Positions 17,248 to 25,740 of a stretch of DNA of 64,000 bases are shown here, one piece after another. Within the stretch, counting starts at the first letter, position 1. Every line of letters starts with the position of its first letter. This DNA is from HNR sp040400085 (GTDB taxonomy: Bacteria; Actinomycetota; Actinomycetes; Actinomycetales; Microbacteriaceae). Below the pieces are notes generated by a model. The model worked only from the letters and a program-made list of their open reading frames with translations. It did no database searches and had not been told where the DNA came from. The DNA is taken from assembly GCA_040400085.1 (NCBI GenBank), contig JBBAQX010000015.1, positions 19,017 to 83,016 of the forward strand, given 5' to 3'. A program made the translations under genes and the position numbers.

Positions 17248-19107
17248 ATGACCGTCATCGACTCGCCACAGATTACCTCGGACACGCGCGTCTCGGGGGA
17301 AGCCGCAACCAATGGCATCCCCACCACATCGAATCCCGATGTGGTGAAGTGGGTAGCAGAGGTCGCCGAATTGACGCAGCCCGATTACATCTACTGGTGC
17401 GATGGGTCGCAGCAGGAATGGGATGCGCTCACCGAGGAACTCGTCGCGACGGGAACGCTCACCCCTCTCAACCATAACCTGCGTCCAGGCAGCTTCCTTG
17501 CGCGTTCACACCCGGATGATGTCGCTCGGGTCGAGGACCGCACCTACATCTGCACCGAAAATGAGGCGGATGCCGGACCCACCAATAACTGGGCAGCTCC
17601 CGCCGAGATGCACAAGACTCTCGAGCCGCTTTTCCGCGGATCGATGCGTGGGCGCACCATGTACGTTGTGCCCTTCTCGATGGGGCCGGTTGGCGGGCCC
17701 ATTTCTCAGGTAGGCGTCCAACTCACGGATTCCCCCTACGCCGTACTCAATATGCGGATCATGACTCGAATGGGCAGCGCAGCGATGGCCCATATCACCC
17801 CCGGAATCGAGTGGGTGCGTACCGTACACAGCGTCGGGGTCCCGCTTGTCGACGACGCCGATGATGTTGCCTGGCCCTGCAACGACAATAAGTACATCTG
17901 CCACTTTCCGGATACCCTCGAGGTCTGGTCGTTCGGCTCCGGTTACGGCGGAAACGCCCTGCTGTCGAAGAAGTGCTTTGCCCTTCGTATCGCCAGTGTC
18001 ATGGCCCGCAAGGACGGGTGGCTGGCCGAGCATATGCTTCTGCTGAAGCTCACTAATCCCGCAGGTAAGACCTTCCACATCGCGGCTGCTTTCCCCTCCG
18101 CCTGCGGAAAAACGAACCTGGCGATGCTCCGCCCGACCCTGCCCGGCTGGGAGGTCGAGACTATCGGTGACGATATCGCCTGGCTGCGCCCCGGAACGGA
18201 TGGCCGCCTGCGGGCGATCAACCCGGAGGCCGGGTTCTTCGGTGTCGCCCCGGGAACGGGATACGCAACCAATCCCGTCGCGATGGATAGCATCTGGGGC
18301 AACACGATCTTCACGAACGTCGCGCTCACCGACGACGGCGACGTGTGGTGGGAGGGGATGACCGACGCTGCGCCCGCTCACGCGATCGACTGGGAGGGGA
18401 ACGACTGGACGCCCGAGTCGGGACGACCCGCCGCGCATCCTAATTCGCGATTCACCGTTCCCATCACCCAATGCCCGACGATGGCGCAGGAATGGAACGA
18501 AAGCGACGGAGTCCCTATCGACGCAATCCTTTTCGGCGGGCGCCGCGCGACCAATGTGCCGCTCGTGACCGAGTCTGTGAGCTGGGAACACGGCGTCTTC
18601 ATCGGTGCTACCGTCTCAAGCGAGAAGACGGCGGCGCAGGAGGGCACCGTTGGCGAGCTCCGTCGCGACCCGTTCGGAATGTTGCCGTTTTGCGGCTACA
18701 ACATGGCCGACTACTGGGCCCACTGGCTCGAGGTCGGCGAGACGCTGGGGGATAAAGCGCCCCGCATCTTCCAGGTGAACTGGTTCCGCAAGGGAGACGA
18801 CGGTCGATTCCTGTGGCCCGGATTCGGAGAGAACGCCCGTGTTCTCGAGTGGATCGTGCGCCGGATTGACGGGGATGCCCGCGGGCGTTCGCTGCCCGTC
18901 GGCACCGTTCCCGCGGTGGGTGAGCTAAATCTCGACGGAGTCGAGGTGGCTGATCGCGACATTGAGGAGCTTTTCGCCGTCGATCCCGCCCTCTGGCTTG
19001 CCGAATGCGACCTCACGGAGGAGTACTTCGCGCAATTCGGAGATCGGATGCCCGAGGCATTGAATCGTGAGCTGAGCGATCTGCGTGGTCGCCTCGCCTC
19101 GTCGTGA
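17248..19107 (+). CDS. pckG: Phosphoenolpyruvate carboxykinase (GTP)
   Basis: A 619-residue GTP-dependent PEP carboxykinase. It converts oxaloacetate and GTP to phosphoenolpyruvate, GDP and CO2, the entry step of gluconeogenesis. The P-loop FPSACGKTNLAML near residue 282, the metal-binding IGDDIAWLR, the GFFGVAPGT segment and PFCGYNMADYW are all intact. I chose the ATG at 17248, which has CAGGAG seven bases upstream, over a GTG at 17212. The neighbouring divergent RamB-like regulator fits control by carbon source. Two terminator hairpins follow. Confidence 0.96.
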   Translation: MTVIDSPQITSDTRVSGEAATNGIPTTSNPDVVKWVAEVAELTQPDYIYWCDGSQQEWDALTEELVATGTLTPLNHNLRPGSFLARSHPDDVARVEDRTYICTENEADAGPTNNWAAPAEMHKTLEPLFRGSMRGRTMYVVPFSMGPVGGPISQVGVQLTDSPYAVLNMRIMTRMGSAAMAHITPGIEWVRTVHSVGVPLVDDADDVAWPCNDNKYICHFPDTLEVWSFGSGYGGNALLSKKCFALRIASVMARKDGWLAEHMLLLKLTNPAGKTFHIAAAFPSACGKTNLAMLRPTLPGWEVETIGDDIAWLRPGTDGRLRAINPEAGFFGVAPGTGYATNPVAMDSIWGNTIFTNVALTDDGDVWWEGMTDAAPAHAIDWEGNDWTPESGRPAAHPNSRFTVPITQCPTMAQEWNESDGVPIDAILFGGRRATNVPLVTESVSWEHGVFIGATVSSEKTAAQEGTVGELRRDPFGMLPFCGYNMADYWAHWLEVGETLGDKAPRIFQVNWFRKGDDGRFLWPGFGENARVLEWIVRRIDGDARGRSLPVGTVPAVGELNLDGVEVADRDIEELFAVDPALWLAECDLTEEYFAQFGDRMPEALNRELSDLRGRLASS

Positions 19108-19154
19108 TCGGGGTTCGGCCTTCCCCTGATGGAGGCTTAGCCTTCACCCTAAGT

Positions 19155-19188
19155 TTCTGATCGGGTTCCTTCCCGTACCCGATCAGAA
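19155..19188 (+). terminator. First hairpin after pckG
   Basis: TTCTGATCGGGT (19155-19166) pairs fully with ACCCGATCAGAA (19177-19188) around ten bases. It has no T-run of its own but directly precedes a canonical terminator. Confidence 0.6.
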
Positions 19189-19194
19189 TCCAAT

Positions 19195-19237
19195 CGCCGG
19201 GTGTGTCCTTGTTCCTGTGGGCACACCCGGCGTTTTT
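19195..19237 (+). terminator. Intrinsic terminator of pckG
   Basis: CGCCGGGTGTG (19195-19205) pairs with CACACCCGGCG (19222-19232) and is followed by TTTTT (19233-19237), a standard rho-independent terminator on the plus strand. It stands 26 bases before the end of the convergent HNH gene. Confidence 0.88.
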
Positions 19238-19262
19238 CATATGGGTAGCGCGGTTAGCGCGG

Positions 19263-19979
19263 CTAGTTTGCCGGGCATCCTTCGAGAACGGATGCCATGG
19301 CATTTTTCTCGGACTCGGTCACCCACAGTCCGTATGCCGCTTTGACCGATACCTGCCGTCCGACGTAATCGCAGCGATACGACTTGTTCGGTGGAAGCCA
19401 GGTTGCTGCGTCGCCGTCACCCTTCTTGGAGTTTGTGGGGCCGTCAACAGCGAGGAGGTTGAGCGGGTCGTTTGCGAGCGAGAGACGTTCTTCCTGAGTA
19501 AGCTTTTGTGCGCCCGTCTGCCACGCGTTCGAGAGCGCGACGACGTGGTCGATTTGTACGAGGGAGGAGGTCTTGTTTCCCCTCACGAAGTCGATCTCTG
19601 TGCCCGTGTATGGGTCCGTGAGATGCCCACTGAGCACGCGGCATCCGTTCTGGAGCCGGATGTCGGTTAGGTCGCGTGTCAGGATGTCGTTGCGGGTATC
19701 GCAGCCATTGCGATCGACGTCTGACCAGGCAGGGCCGAACTTGCCGACACGGTCATAGCCCGTTTTGGGCGATTTTCCTTTGACCTCGAGAGCGTTCAGC
19801 AGGTCGAGAGAAGCGCTGCCAGAGGAATCGGTATCGGGTGCGTTGTCGCCCGGCGCTGGGGTGTTCTGCGTTGTCCCGGTTGTGGATGTCGTACTCAGCG
19901 AGCAGGCGGACATCGATACGAGCATGCTGATCGACAACATCGCAACGGTTATGAATCGGGGAAGCGGAGCTAGACGCAA
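19263..19979 (-). CDS. Secreted lipoprotein with HNH (DUF1524-like) nuclease domain
   Basis: A 238-residue protein. The N-terminus is a signal peptide with a lipobox (LVSMSAC, Cys at about residue 26), then a Ser/Thr-rich linker, then a domain with IDHVVALSNAWQTGA, which is the DHV core of the His-Me finger/DUF1524 family, and DPLNLLAVDGPTNSKKGD. It is expected on the outer face of the membrane and may degrade extracellular DNA. The start is TTG at 19979, eight bases after AAGGA. Four Cys in the mature part could form disulfides. Confidence 0.85.
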   Translation of the reverse strand: MRLAPLPRFITVAMLSISMLVSMSACSLSTTSTTGTTQNTPAPGDNAPDTDSSGSASLDLLNALEVKGKSPKTGYDRVGKFGPAWSDVDRNGCDTRNDILTRDLTDIRLQNGCRVLSGHLTDPYTGTEIDFVRGNKTSSLVQIDHVVALSNAWQTGAQKLTQEERLSLANDPLNLLAVDGPTNSKKGDGDAATWLPPNKSYRCDYVGRQVSVKAAYGLWVTESEKNAMASVLEGCPAN

Positions 19980-20173
19980 GAACTACATCCTTGAGGGAGT
20001 CAGCGGGGAACGGAGCCATCGAGTGACGAGCCGTTAGGGAACACTGGAGTTTATCCCGAGCCAGATGACGATACCTGTAAATACCCTTTGCGTTTATTTT
20101 TGTTGGCCGCAAAGCTCTTCGTAGGAGTAGAGTGAGTGTCAGATACAACTGAAGCTGTTCGAAGGAGAATATC

Positions 20174-20500
20174 ATGGCAATTGGTCGTAGGCGTCGCGGT
20201 CTAGCTGGGACTGCAGCACGCACAGCTGTAGTCGTCGGAACAGCAAATACAATGAATGCGCGTGCTGCTGATAAGCAGGCCGCTAAACAGCAAGCTGCGC
20301 AACCGGTTCAACAGCCGGAACAACCCGTTTTGGCACCTGTTGCGGCTGAGCCAACTCCTCAACCTGCAGCGGTTGCGCCTACGGGACTACCTTCGGACGA
20401 CGCGATTGCAAAGATCGAACGTCTGGCCGCGCTTCACGAGAGCGGCGCCCTGAGTGACGAGGAATTTAGCGCACTTAAAGCGCGGGCTCTGTCGCTCTAA
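20174..20500 (+). CDS. Small SHOCT-domain protein
   Basis: A 108-residue protein. A basic N-terminal segment with weak hydrophobicity is followed by a Gln/Pro/Ala-rich linker (residues about 37-75) and a C-terminal SHOCT motif (DAIAKIERLAALHESGALSDEEF, then ALKARAL), a short helical oligomerisation module often fused to membrane proteins. AAGGAGA precedes the ATG at good distance. The role is unknown. Confidence 0.8.
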   Translation: MAIGRRRRGLAGTAARTAVVVGTANTMNARAADKQAAKQQAAQPVQQPEQPVLAPVAAEPTPQPAAVAPTGLPSDDAIAKIERLAALHESGALSDEEFSALKARALSL

Positions 20501-20609
20501 TTCATAAATCTGACTCAGATCTCTGCGTGAGGCAGGAATAGTCCTGCGGGGTAATGAGCTTGCCTTTACAGGGATCTGGTCTGTTCATAAAAATCGGCAC
20601 GGTTTTATT

Positions 20610-21149
20610 ATGAAAAAAAGAGTTGTCGCGGTATCTGCGACCCTTCTCCTATTGATGTCAGGATGCGCAGCAAATCCCGCCGCTGATGGTACTAGCTCTC
20701 CGAGTGCAGAGAGCGGTGGGATAAGTGAGCGGGGAAACGAGATTAAGAAAGTGGGGGATGTTGTTGATATTGAAGACGATAACGAAGAAAATCCCACGCT
20801 CTCTTTTTCCGTCACCAGCATAGACGTGGATGCCCCGTGTAAAGCTCCTGATGCGGTCGCCCCTCAACACGGGCACTTCGTTACGCTGAAAGTTGACGGG
20901 CAGACCTCACCCGAGCTTAAAAATCAATTTTTTATTGTGGGAAACAGTTGGCGGGTAGTCGCGGATGATGGGGTCACCTTCGAGCTGAAGCCCTTTACCG
21001 AGGCGGCTAGTAAGTGCATCTCAGCTGATGACCGTCTCCCGACGACCGTCGGGGCGAACGAGTCTTTCAGCGGCACATTGGTGCTAGATGTCCCCACGGA
21101 GACTGGAACACTCGTCCTCAAGGACTGGGAGTGGGCCTACCCGCAGTAG
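20610..21149 (+). CDS. Lipoprotein, DUF4352-like
   Basis: A 179-residue exported lipoprotein: KKR, a hydrophobic stretch and the lipobox LLMSGC (Cys at residue 19), then a disordered linker and a beta-rich domain starting VGDVVDIED. The layout of a GD-type opening strand, a central FVTLKVDGQTSPELKNQF segment and a closing FSGTLVLDVPTETGTLVL is like DUF4352 immunoglobulin-like proteins. I see no Shine-Dalgarno before the ATG. A perfect 6-bp hairpin (20532-20547) lies in the gap before it. Function unknown; it converges on umuC. Confidence 0.7.
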   Translation: MKKRVVAVSATLLLLMSGCAANPAADGTSSPSAESGGISERGNEIKKVGDVVDIEDDNEENPTLSFSVTSIDVDAPCKAPDAVAPQHGHFVTLKVDGQTSPELKNQFFIVGNSWRVVADDGVTFELKPFTEAASKCISADDRLPTTVGANESFSGTLVLDVPTETGTLVLKDWEWAYPQ

Positions 21150-21151
21150 GG

Positions 21152-22444
21152 CTAGTTCGCCTTTACCGTGATGAGTTCTTCCCAGTGGGTCGTGGCTCTT
21201 GGTGAGAGCATCCCTCTTCTCATTGACCAGCCCGGGGGCTTCTTCATTCCCGCGCGTCCCAGGCCTATGGGGACTCCTTCGACTTTGGGGGTGAGGGAGT
21301 CCAGAAGCAAACCGATGTTCTTTTTATCGGTGGAGGTCTCGAAAATGTCTAAAACTGCTCCCGCTGTTTTGGGTAGGAGACCCGTTAGGACGACGCCGAG
21401 ACGCACGTATCTCATTCCGTGTTGCACCAGGGGCAGGAAGGCGGAATGTGCCGCTTTCACCAGCTGTATCTGGTTATCGGTCGGCACCTCGAAATTAATC
21501 CGCACGGAGGGGTGGTGCGATTCTCCCTCGGAAAAGGGGGATGTTCCTGCCCACACCGTCATGGTCTTCGCGACCGATCCCTGCGCGCGTAGCCTGGCGC
21601 CGATCTTCTGGATATAGATGCCGATCACCTGTTCGATCTCGCGCGCGGTGGTCACTGGGTGCGAGAACGAGCGCGAATGGATGAGCTGATTCTTTGTTGT
21701 CCTTTCCTCCTCTAACGGGATACAGGAAACTCCGCGCAGCTCCAGGATTGTTCGCTGCATGGTCACGCCAAATTTTTTGCGCATCCGTCTCTCGTCGGAG
21801 TCCCGCAAATCGAGCGCCGAGTGGATGTTCATGGCGGCGAGGCGTTTTCCTAGGCGCCCGGCTACTCCCCATATTCCGGTTACCGGGGTTGCCGCTAAAA
21901 TCTGGGAGAGGTGTTCTGGTGGGTACCGATTAATGTCGCACACCCCCTGGAGGTGCGGCTTTTTCTTGGCCCCGTGATTGGCGAGTTTTGCGAGGGTCTT
22001 CGACGGCGCGATTCCCACGGACACGGGTAGCCCGGTGCTCTGGTGTACCGCGGCCTTGATGTCGATGCCCCACGCGTTACGGTCCGGCACGGCCCGGGGG
22101 ACCTCGAGAAAGCTCTCGTCGATGCTATAGACCTCGATGCCGCTCGAGTAGCGCGAGAGCAGCTCCATCACGCGCCAGCTGAGGTCCCCGTAGAGCTCGT
22201 AGTTGCTGGACCGGGCGACGAGCCCCCAGGTTTTGGCCTGCCCTTCGAGTTTGAACCAGGGGATTCCCATGGGCACCCCGAGGGCCTTCGCTTCGGAACT
22301 GCGCGCGACGACGCATCCGTCATTGTTGGAGAGCACCACCACGGGAACATTCTTGAGCGCTGGGTGAAACGCTCTCTCGCAGGACGCAAAAAACGAGTTC
22401 ACGTCTACCAATGCGATCTGTTTAGACATGCTTTGGTTAAACAT
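21152..22444 (-). CDS. umuC: Y-family DNA polymerase, UmuC-like
   Basis: A 430-residue translesion polymerase, the catalytic subunit of a Pol V-like complex. Palm residues are visible in ALVDVNSFFASCERAF and VYSIDESFLEV (catalytic Asp and Asp-Glu), followed by VSVGIAPSKTLAKLANHGAK. The C-terminal DUF4113 segment (PPGWSMRRGMLSPRATTHW) identifies the UmuC rather than the DinB branch. The ATG at 22444 overlaps the umuD frame by eight bases; a second ATG at 22429 gives the shorter MSKQIALVD start. Neither has a clear Shine-Dalgarno, so translation is probably coupled to umuD. The LexA box before umuD implies SOS induction. Confidence 0.94.
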   Translation of the reverse strand: MFNQSMSKQIALVDVNSFFASCERAFHPALKNVPVVVLSNNDGCVVARSSEAKALGVPMGIPWFKLEGQAKTWGLVARSSNYELYGDLSWRVMELLSRYSSGIEVYSIDESFLEVPRAVPDRNAWGIDIKAAVHQSTGLPVSVGIAPSKTLAKLANHGAKKKPHLQGVCDINRYPPEHLSQILAATPVTGIWGVAGRLGKRLAAMNIHSALDLRDSDERRMRKKFGVTMQRTILELRGVSCIPLEEERTTKNQLIHSRSFSHPVTTAREIEQVIGIYIQKIGARLRAQGSVAKTMTVWAGTSPFSEGESHHPSVRINFEVPTDNQIQLVKAAHSAFLPLVQHGMRYVRLGVVLTGLLPKTAGAVLDIFETSTDKKNIGLLLDSLTPKVEGVPIGLGRAGMKKPPGWSMRRGMLSPRATTHWEELITVKAN

Positions 22445-22862
22445 GATGCAGGCACATCGTGACGACTCCCCAGACGGAGAGCGTGCTGAGCTCGGGCACG
22501 ACGATATCCGGGTAGTGCGGGTTCTCGGCGTGGAGGATGACCCCGCGGGCGGTGATCACGAGGCGTTTGACGGTTAGCTCCCCGTCGAGTTCGGCGATGA
22601 TGATGTCGCCGTGCTGCGGGGATTTTGAGCGGTCTACGATCACTTCGTCGCCGTCCGATATGCCAGCCTGCAACATGCTTTCCCCGCTGACGCGCACGAT
22701 ATATGTGGATGTCGGGTCGTGGATGAGATGTTTATTGAGGTCGATGCTGCCCGTATAGTATCCGGCGGCGGGGCTGGGGAAACCCGCGTTGACGGCTACC
22801 GGGGCTTGGGAAATGGTGCGCGTCGTCTCCGGCCAGAGACGCGAAACTGCGCTGATTTTGAT
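22437..22862 (-). CDS. umuD: UmuD-like S24 peptidase with no canonical start codon
   Basis: A UmuD-like protein of 141 residues if translation begins at ATC (22862-22860), which has CAGGAG six bases upstream. The cleavage site Ala26-Gly27 (VNAGFPSPAA), catalytic Ser62 (RVSGESM) and Lys99 (LTVKRL) are each shifted two residues from E. coli UmuD (24-25, 60, 97). Between the upstream stop at 22884 and the cleavage site there is no ATG, GTG, TTG or CTG in frame. The first canonical codon (GTG at 22697) would remove the cleavage region. UmuD self-cleaves on RecA filaments and activates UmuC. Whether this copy is made at normal level is open. Confidence 0.75.
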   Translation of the reverse strand: MKISAVSRLWPETTRTISQAPVAVNAGFPSPAAGYYTGSIDLNKHLIHDPTSTYIVRVSGESMLQAGISDGDEVIVDRSKSPQHGDIIIAELDGELTVKRLVITARGVILHAENPHYPDIVVPELSTLSVWGVVTMCLHHV

Positions 22863-22877
22863 GAGGTACTCCTGAAA

Positions 22878-22893
22878 TCGAAACTATGTTCGA
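22878..22893. promoter_or_regulatory. LexA (SOS) box upstream of umuDC
   Basis: TCGAAACTATGTTCGA matches the actinobacterial LexA palindrome TCGAAC-N4-GTTCGA with one mismatch. It lies 16 bases before the proposed umuD start, where bound LexA would block transcription. Confidence 0.82.
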
Positions 22894-23002
22894 TGCAAGT
22901 GTACGTCGCGTAGCTGAGAATGCAAGAACGCGGGTTTTGTTGGGCGTTGATTCTGCTGTGTGCGCGGGCCTCGATCCGAACATGTATCGCCGATTATGCG
23001 TT

Positions 23003-24250
23003 TCATCGTGAAGGAGCAGGCGTTGTTTTGGCGGAAACGTTTTGGGACGCGGCCGGAGTTCGCCACGTAGAGAATGCCAATACTGATCCAAGCAGCCCGA
23101 TGAAAACTAGAGTCAAGGCAGTTCCTGGCAGGCCGATCGTTGCCCCAAGGGCTCCTGCCAGCGGGTAGGTCACCAGGAAACATGCGTGAGAAAGTGAGAA
23201 CTGTGCGGCAAAGATTGCTGGCCTGGTCTCGTTGTCGCTGTTGCGCTGCAATAGGCGGGATGAGGGCGTGAGAATCGTGGATGTGGCAGCTCCAATAACG
23301 AACCAAACCCCGATGAGTCCGAACCATTGTCCCTGGCCGGTTCCCCACTGCAACACCGCGGCCCCTATCAACAAGGCCGCGGGTAGTGCGGCAGCGCCAC
23401 AGAACATCACCCGGCGATCAGAGAATCGATCTAGTAATCGGGGAATATTCAGGGCAACGATCATTGACCCAGCGCCGTTGGCCGCCAAGAGGATGGCGAC
23501 ATCGGTTTGAGACCGGGCGAGGTCCGACTTGACCAGGACTACCGTATTGACGATGACCATTGCCGTGGTCGTCGCGACAACCATGTTTAGGGCCATGAGG
23601 CTTCGGAGTTCCGGGCGCGCCCAGAACTCCCGTACTCCCCGGGTGAGCCTGTCACAGAAGCCCGTACTCCTCGGTGCCTCAATAACGGGAAAGGGGGTGA
23701 ACGCGACCAGGATGGCAGAGCCGATGAATCCGGCGACGGTACCCGCGAAGAGGTTGTGATAACTGATGACCGTCAGCAGCGCCGCTGCCAGCAGCGGGCT
23801 GACAAGTGATTCCAGATCGTAGGCGAGCCGTGACAACGACAGGGCGCTGGTGTAATTGCGTTCCTCTGGCACGATCGAGGGAATCAGCGCCTGGAATGCC
23901 GGAGTGAAGGTTGCGGAAGCTGCCTGGAGAATAAAGATGAGGACATAGATCTGCCAGGCTTCGGTAACGAACGGCAGGCAGAGTGCAACGCCGGCGCGCA
24001 CGATATCCGAGGTGATCAGCAAACGTTTACGTGGCACGCGGGAAACGAGTGCGCTAATGACGGGTGCGACCGCGACATAGGCTACCATCTTGATCGTCAT
24101 GGCCATGCCTAGGACGAAGCCAGCGTTACCTCCGGCAACGTCGAAGGCCAGCAGTCCCAACGCAATGGTAAGCAGGCCGGTTCCAAGTAAGGCAATAATC
24201 TGTGCCCCGAAGAGTCTGGCGTAAACGGTGTTACGGAGTACGGTGAGCAC
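23003..24250 (-). CDS. MFS transporter, drug efflux type
   Basis: A 415-residue major facilitator with about 12 hydrophobic segments. The loop between helices 2 and 3 (SALVSRVPRKRLLITSDIVRAG) carries the MFS signature in degenerate form, and the ATFTPAFQALIPSIVPEERNYTSALSL stretch is typical of the MFS_3 (enterobactin exporter/macrolide efflux) group. It is probably a proton-driven exporter; the substrate is unknown. The start is GTG at 24250. A TAGGTT hexamer lies six bases upstream, so a leaderless mRNA is possible. The gene ends 140 bases before umuD on the same strand. Confidence 0.85.
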   Translation of the reverse strand: MLTVLRNTVYARLFGAQIIALLGTGLLTIALGLLAFDVAGGNAGFVLGMAMTIKMVAYVAVAPVISALVSRVPRKRLLITSDIVRAGVALCLPFVTEAWQIYVLIFILQAASATFTPAFQALIPSIVPEERNYTSALSLSRLAYDLESLVSPLLAAALLTVISYHNLFAGTVAGFIGSAILVAFTPFPVIEAPRSTGFCDRLTRGVREFWARPELRSLMALNMVVATTTAMVIVNTVVLVKSDLARSQTDVAILLAANGAGSMIVALNIPRLLDRFSDRRVMFCGAAALPAALLIGAAVLQWGTGQGQWFGLIGVWFVIGAATSTILTPSSRLLQRNSDNETRPAIFAAQFSLSHACFLVTYPLAGALGATIGLPGTALTLVFIGLLGSVLAFSTWRTPAASQNVSAKTTPAPSR

Positions 24251-24393
24251 CGGGTAACCTAACTGTGAAATCGGTGAAAGCGACTAGCTTTGTGAGGCGC
24301 GGTGGAGCGAGCCCACTGCCTCCGCTCCAGGCGGAGTCTCGCTTTTATCCGTGTCAGTAGGTGGTGCTCTTCCGGAGAGTCAACTTGTTTTTG

Positions 24394-24466
24394 TACCCCC
24401 AGTGGGACTCGAACCCACACTGAAATGATTTTAAGTCATGTGCCTCTGCCATTGGGCTATGGGGGC
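24394..24466 (-). tRNA. tRNA with UAA anticodon, class I shape (Leu by anticodon)
   Basis: A 73-base cloverleaf. Acceptor stem GCCCCCA/TGGGGGT with a G-T pair at 1-72, D arm with GG in the loop, anticodon loop CTTAAAA (anticodon TAA), a five-base variable region and T arm GTGGG-TTCGAGT-CCCAC. CCA is not encoded. The anticodon stem has a C-T mismatch at 27-43. TAA decodes the Leu codon UUA, but normal bacterial tRNA-Leu is class II with a long variable arm, which this lacks, so the amino acid identity is uncertain. Confidence 0.8.
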
Positions 24467-24577
24467 CCACAGACAATGTTAGCGAAAAGAACGGGACATA
24501 TTTCGACTTTCGCGTTTTGCTGTCTGTCTGGTGTGTCGATCAGGGCGCATTGACCGCCCTAAACCAGGCCCTTTACC

Positions 24578-24985
24578 CTACACCAGGCCTTTTGCTGTGA
24601 GCTCGGCGAGCACCTTCCACGCGGTTACGGGGATGCCCGATGTTTCCTCTAGCTGCGCCGCGGCCTCGTCGATCGTCATGTCCTCGTCGCGCAGGAATGG
24701 CACGAAGCCCCAGCCCGGTTCAGCGCGAAACGCGGCCACGGGTTTTCCCTGGCGTGCGGCACTTTTCTCCATGATGGGGTGGATGTCGTGATATTTAGGT
24801 CCGGTGTTTACGTTGGGGAAGCGCTTGGCATAGTCCCAGCGCACCCAGGCGTAGCTGAACGCTCTGTCAATGGTTAGTTTGTTCGCGCTCAGCCCCTCTA
24901 TGTTGACGGCGAGGCATCCCAGCGCGAGTCCTTCGCCGATGATGGCCTGCTGGCGGGCCTTGGTGAGCTGAATTTTCTGAGCCAT
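24578..24985 (-). CDS. Conserved-looking hypothetical protein
   Basis: A 135-residue soluble, mostly helical protein. The ATG at 24985 follows AGGAGA at ideal distance, which supports a real gene. It has no signal peptide or membrane segment, and motif-like patches such as SYAWVRWDYAKRFPNVN and AEPGWGFVPFLRDEDMTIDEAA do not let me name a family. It stands alone between the tRNA and the TetR gene. Confidence 0.7.
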   Translation of the reverse strand: MAQKIQLTKARQQAIIGEGLALGCLAVNIEGLSANKLTIDRAFSYAWVRWDYAKRFPNVNTGPKYHDIHPIMEKSAARQGKPVAAFRAEPGWGFVPFLRDEDMTIDEAAAQLEETSGIPVTAWKVLAELTAKGLV

Positions 24986-25062
24986 TGTTCTCCTGACGAT
25001 TAGTAACTCAGTTTACCCGCTGCTGCCGCGCTTGCCTTCTCGAGAAAAACAAGCTCCTGGAC

Positions 25063-25092
25063 TTGTGAGTGAGCGCTCACTCATTCTAGACT
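25063..25092 (+). promoter_or_regulatory. Promoter and TetR operator of the exporter operon
   Basis: TTGTGA (25063-25068) and TAGACT (25087-25092) are 18 bases apart. Between them lies the perfect 18-base palindrome TGAGTGAGCGCTCACTCA (25066-25083). Transcription should begin at about 25099, the GTG start of the TetR gene, giving a leaderless mRNA that the regulator can shut off. Confidence 0.78.
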
Positions 25093-25098
25093 GCTTCT

Positions 25099-25740
25099 GT
25101 GAGCGAGAAAGAAGATCCCGTACCGCGCGAATGCGATGCCCCGAGAAGGGCGCAACCGCTGCCAGCAGACGATCGCCGCGCAATGATCATCAGAGCGGTA
25201 ACCCCGCTGCTTCTCGACAAGGGAGCATCCGTTACCTCGAAACAATTGGCAGAGGCGGCCGGGCTCGCGGAGGGTACCCTGTTCCGCGCCTTTGGTGACA
25301 AAGACAGCCTGATACAGGCGGCTTACGACTCTTTTCTTGACCCAGGGCAGTTTCACCGCGATCTGAGGAATATCGATCCTCAACGTCCGCTGAGAGACAA
25401 GGTGCTGGCTATCGTCGGCCTCATGCGTGACCGATTTGGCGGTGTTTTTCGCATTATGTCAGCGGTTGGGCCCCACGAGCATAAGAACATGCAATCGCAT
25501 CGCGAGGAACTCGACCGAATCGTCACTGCGATTCTCGAGCCCGAGATCACAGAACTCAACTGGCCACCCGCGACCGTGGCGCAGCTCATCCGGATGCTCT
25601 CCTTCGCATCCTCTCTTCCGCGAATCAACGAGGGCAGTGAGCTCTCCGCCGATGACCTGACCGACGCGCTCCTTTTAGGAATCGTCGGCCAATCCGTAAC
25701 CAAAGACACCTCCCACCCCTTCGAAAGGCGAGCCCGATGA
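25099..25740 (+). CDS. TetR-family repressor of the ABC exporter
   Basis: A 213-residue one-component regulator. The N-terminal helix-turn-helix spans about residues 30-75 (AMIIRAVTPLLLDKG, then VTSKQLAEAAGLAEGTLFRAFGDKDSL). The remainder is the helical ligand-binding and dimerisation domain. The start is GTG at 25099, seven bases after the -10 hexamer. An 18-base palindrome overlaps its promoter, and its last codons overlap the first exporter gene (ATGA). It should repress the whole operon until an exporter substrate binds. Confidence 0.92.
   Translation: MSEKEDPVPRECDAPRRAQPLPADDRRAMIIRAVTPLLLDKGASVTSKQLAEAAGLAEGTLFRAFGDKDSLIQAAYDSFLDPGQFHRDLRNIDPQRPLRDKVLAIVGLMRDRFGGVFRIMSAVGPHEHKNMQSHREELDRIVTAILEPEITELNWPPATVAQLIRMLSFASSLPRINEGSELSADDLTDALLLGIVGQSVTKDTSHPFERRAR

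Noticed and set aside
17506..18591. Minus-strand 361-codon open frame
   Set aside because: Antisense shadow of pckG, no start signals or domains.
22437..22697. Annotating umuD from GTG 22697 as an 86-residue protein
   Set aside because: It would drop the conserved Ala-Gly cleavage site and 55 residues that clearly align with UmuD, and it has no ribosome binding site.
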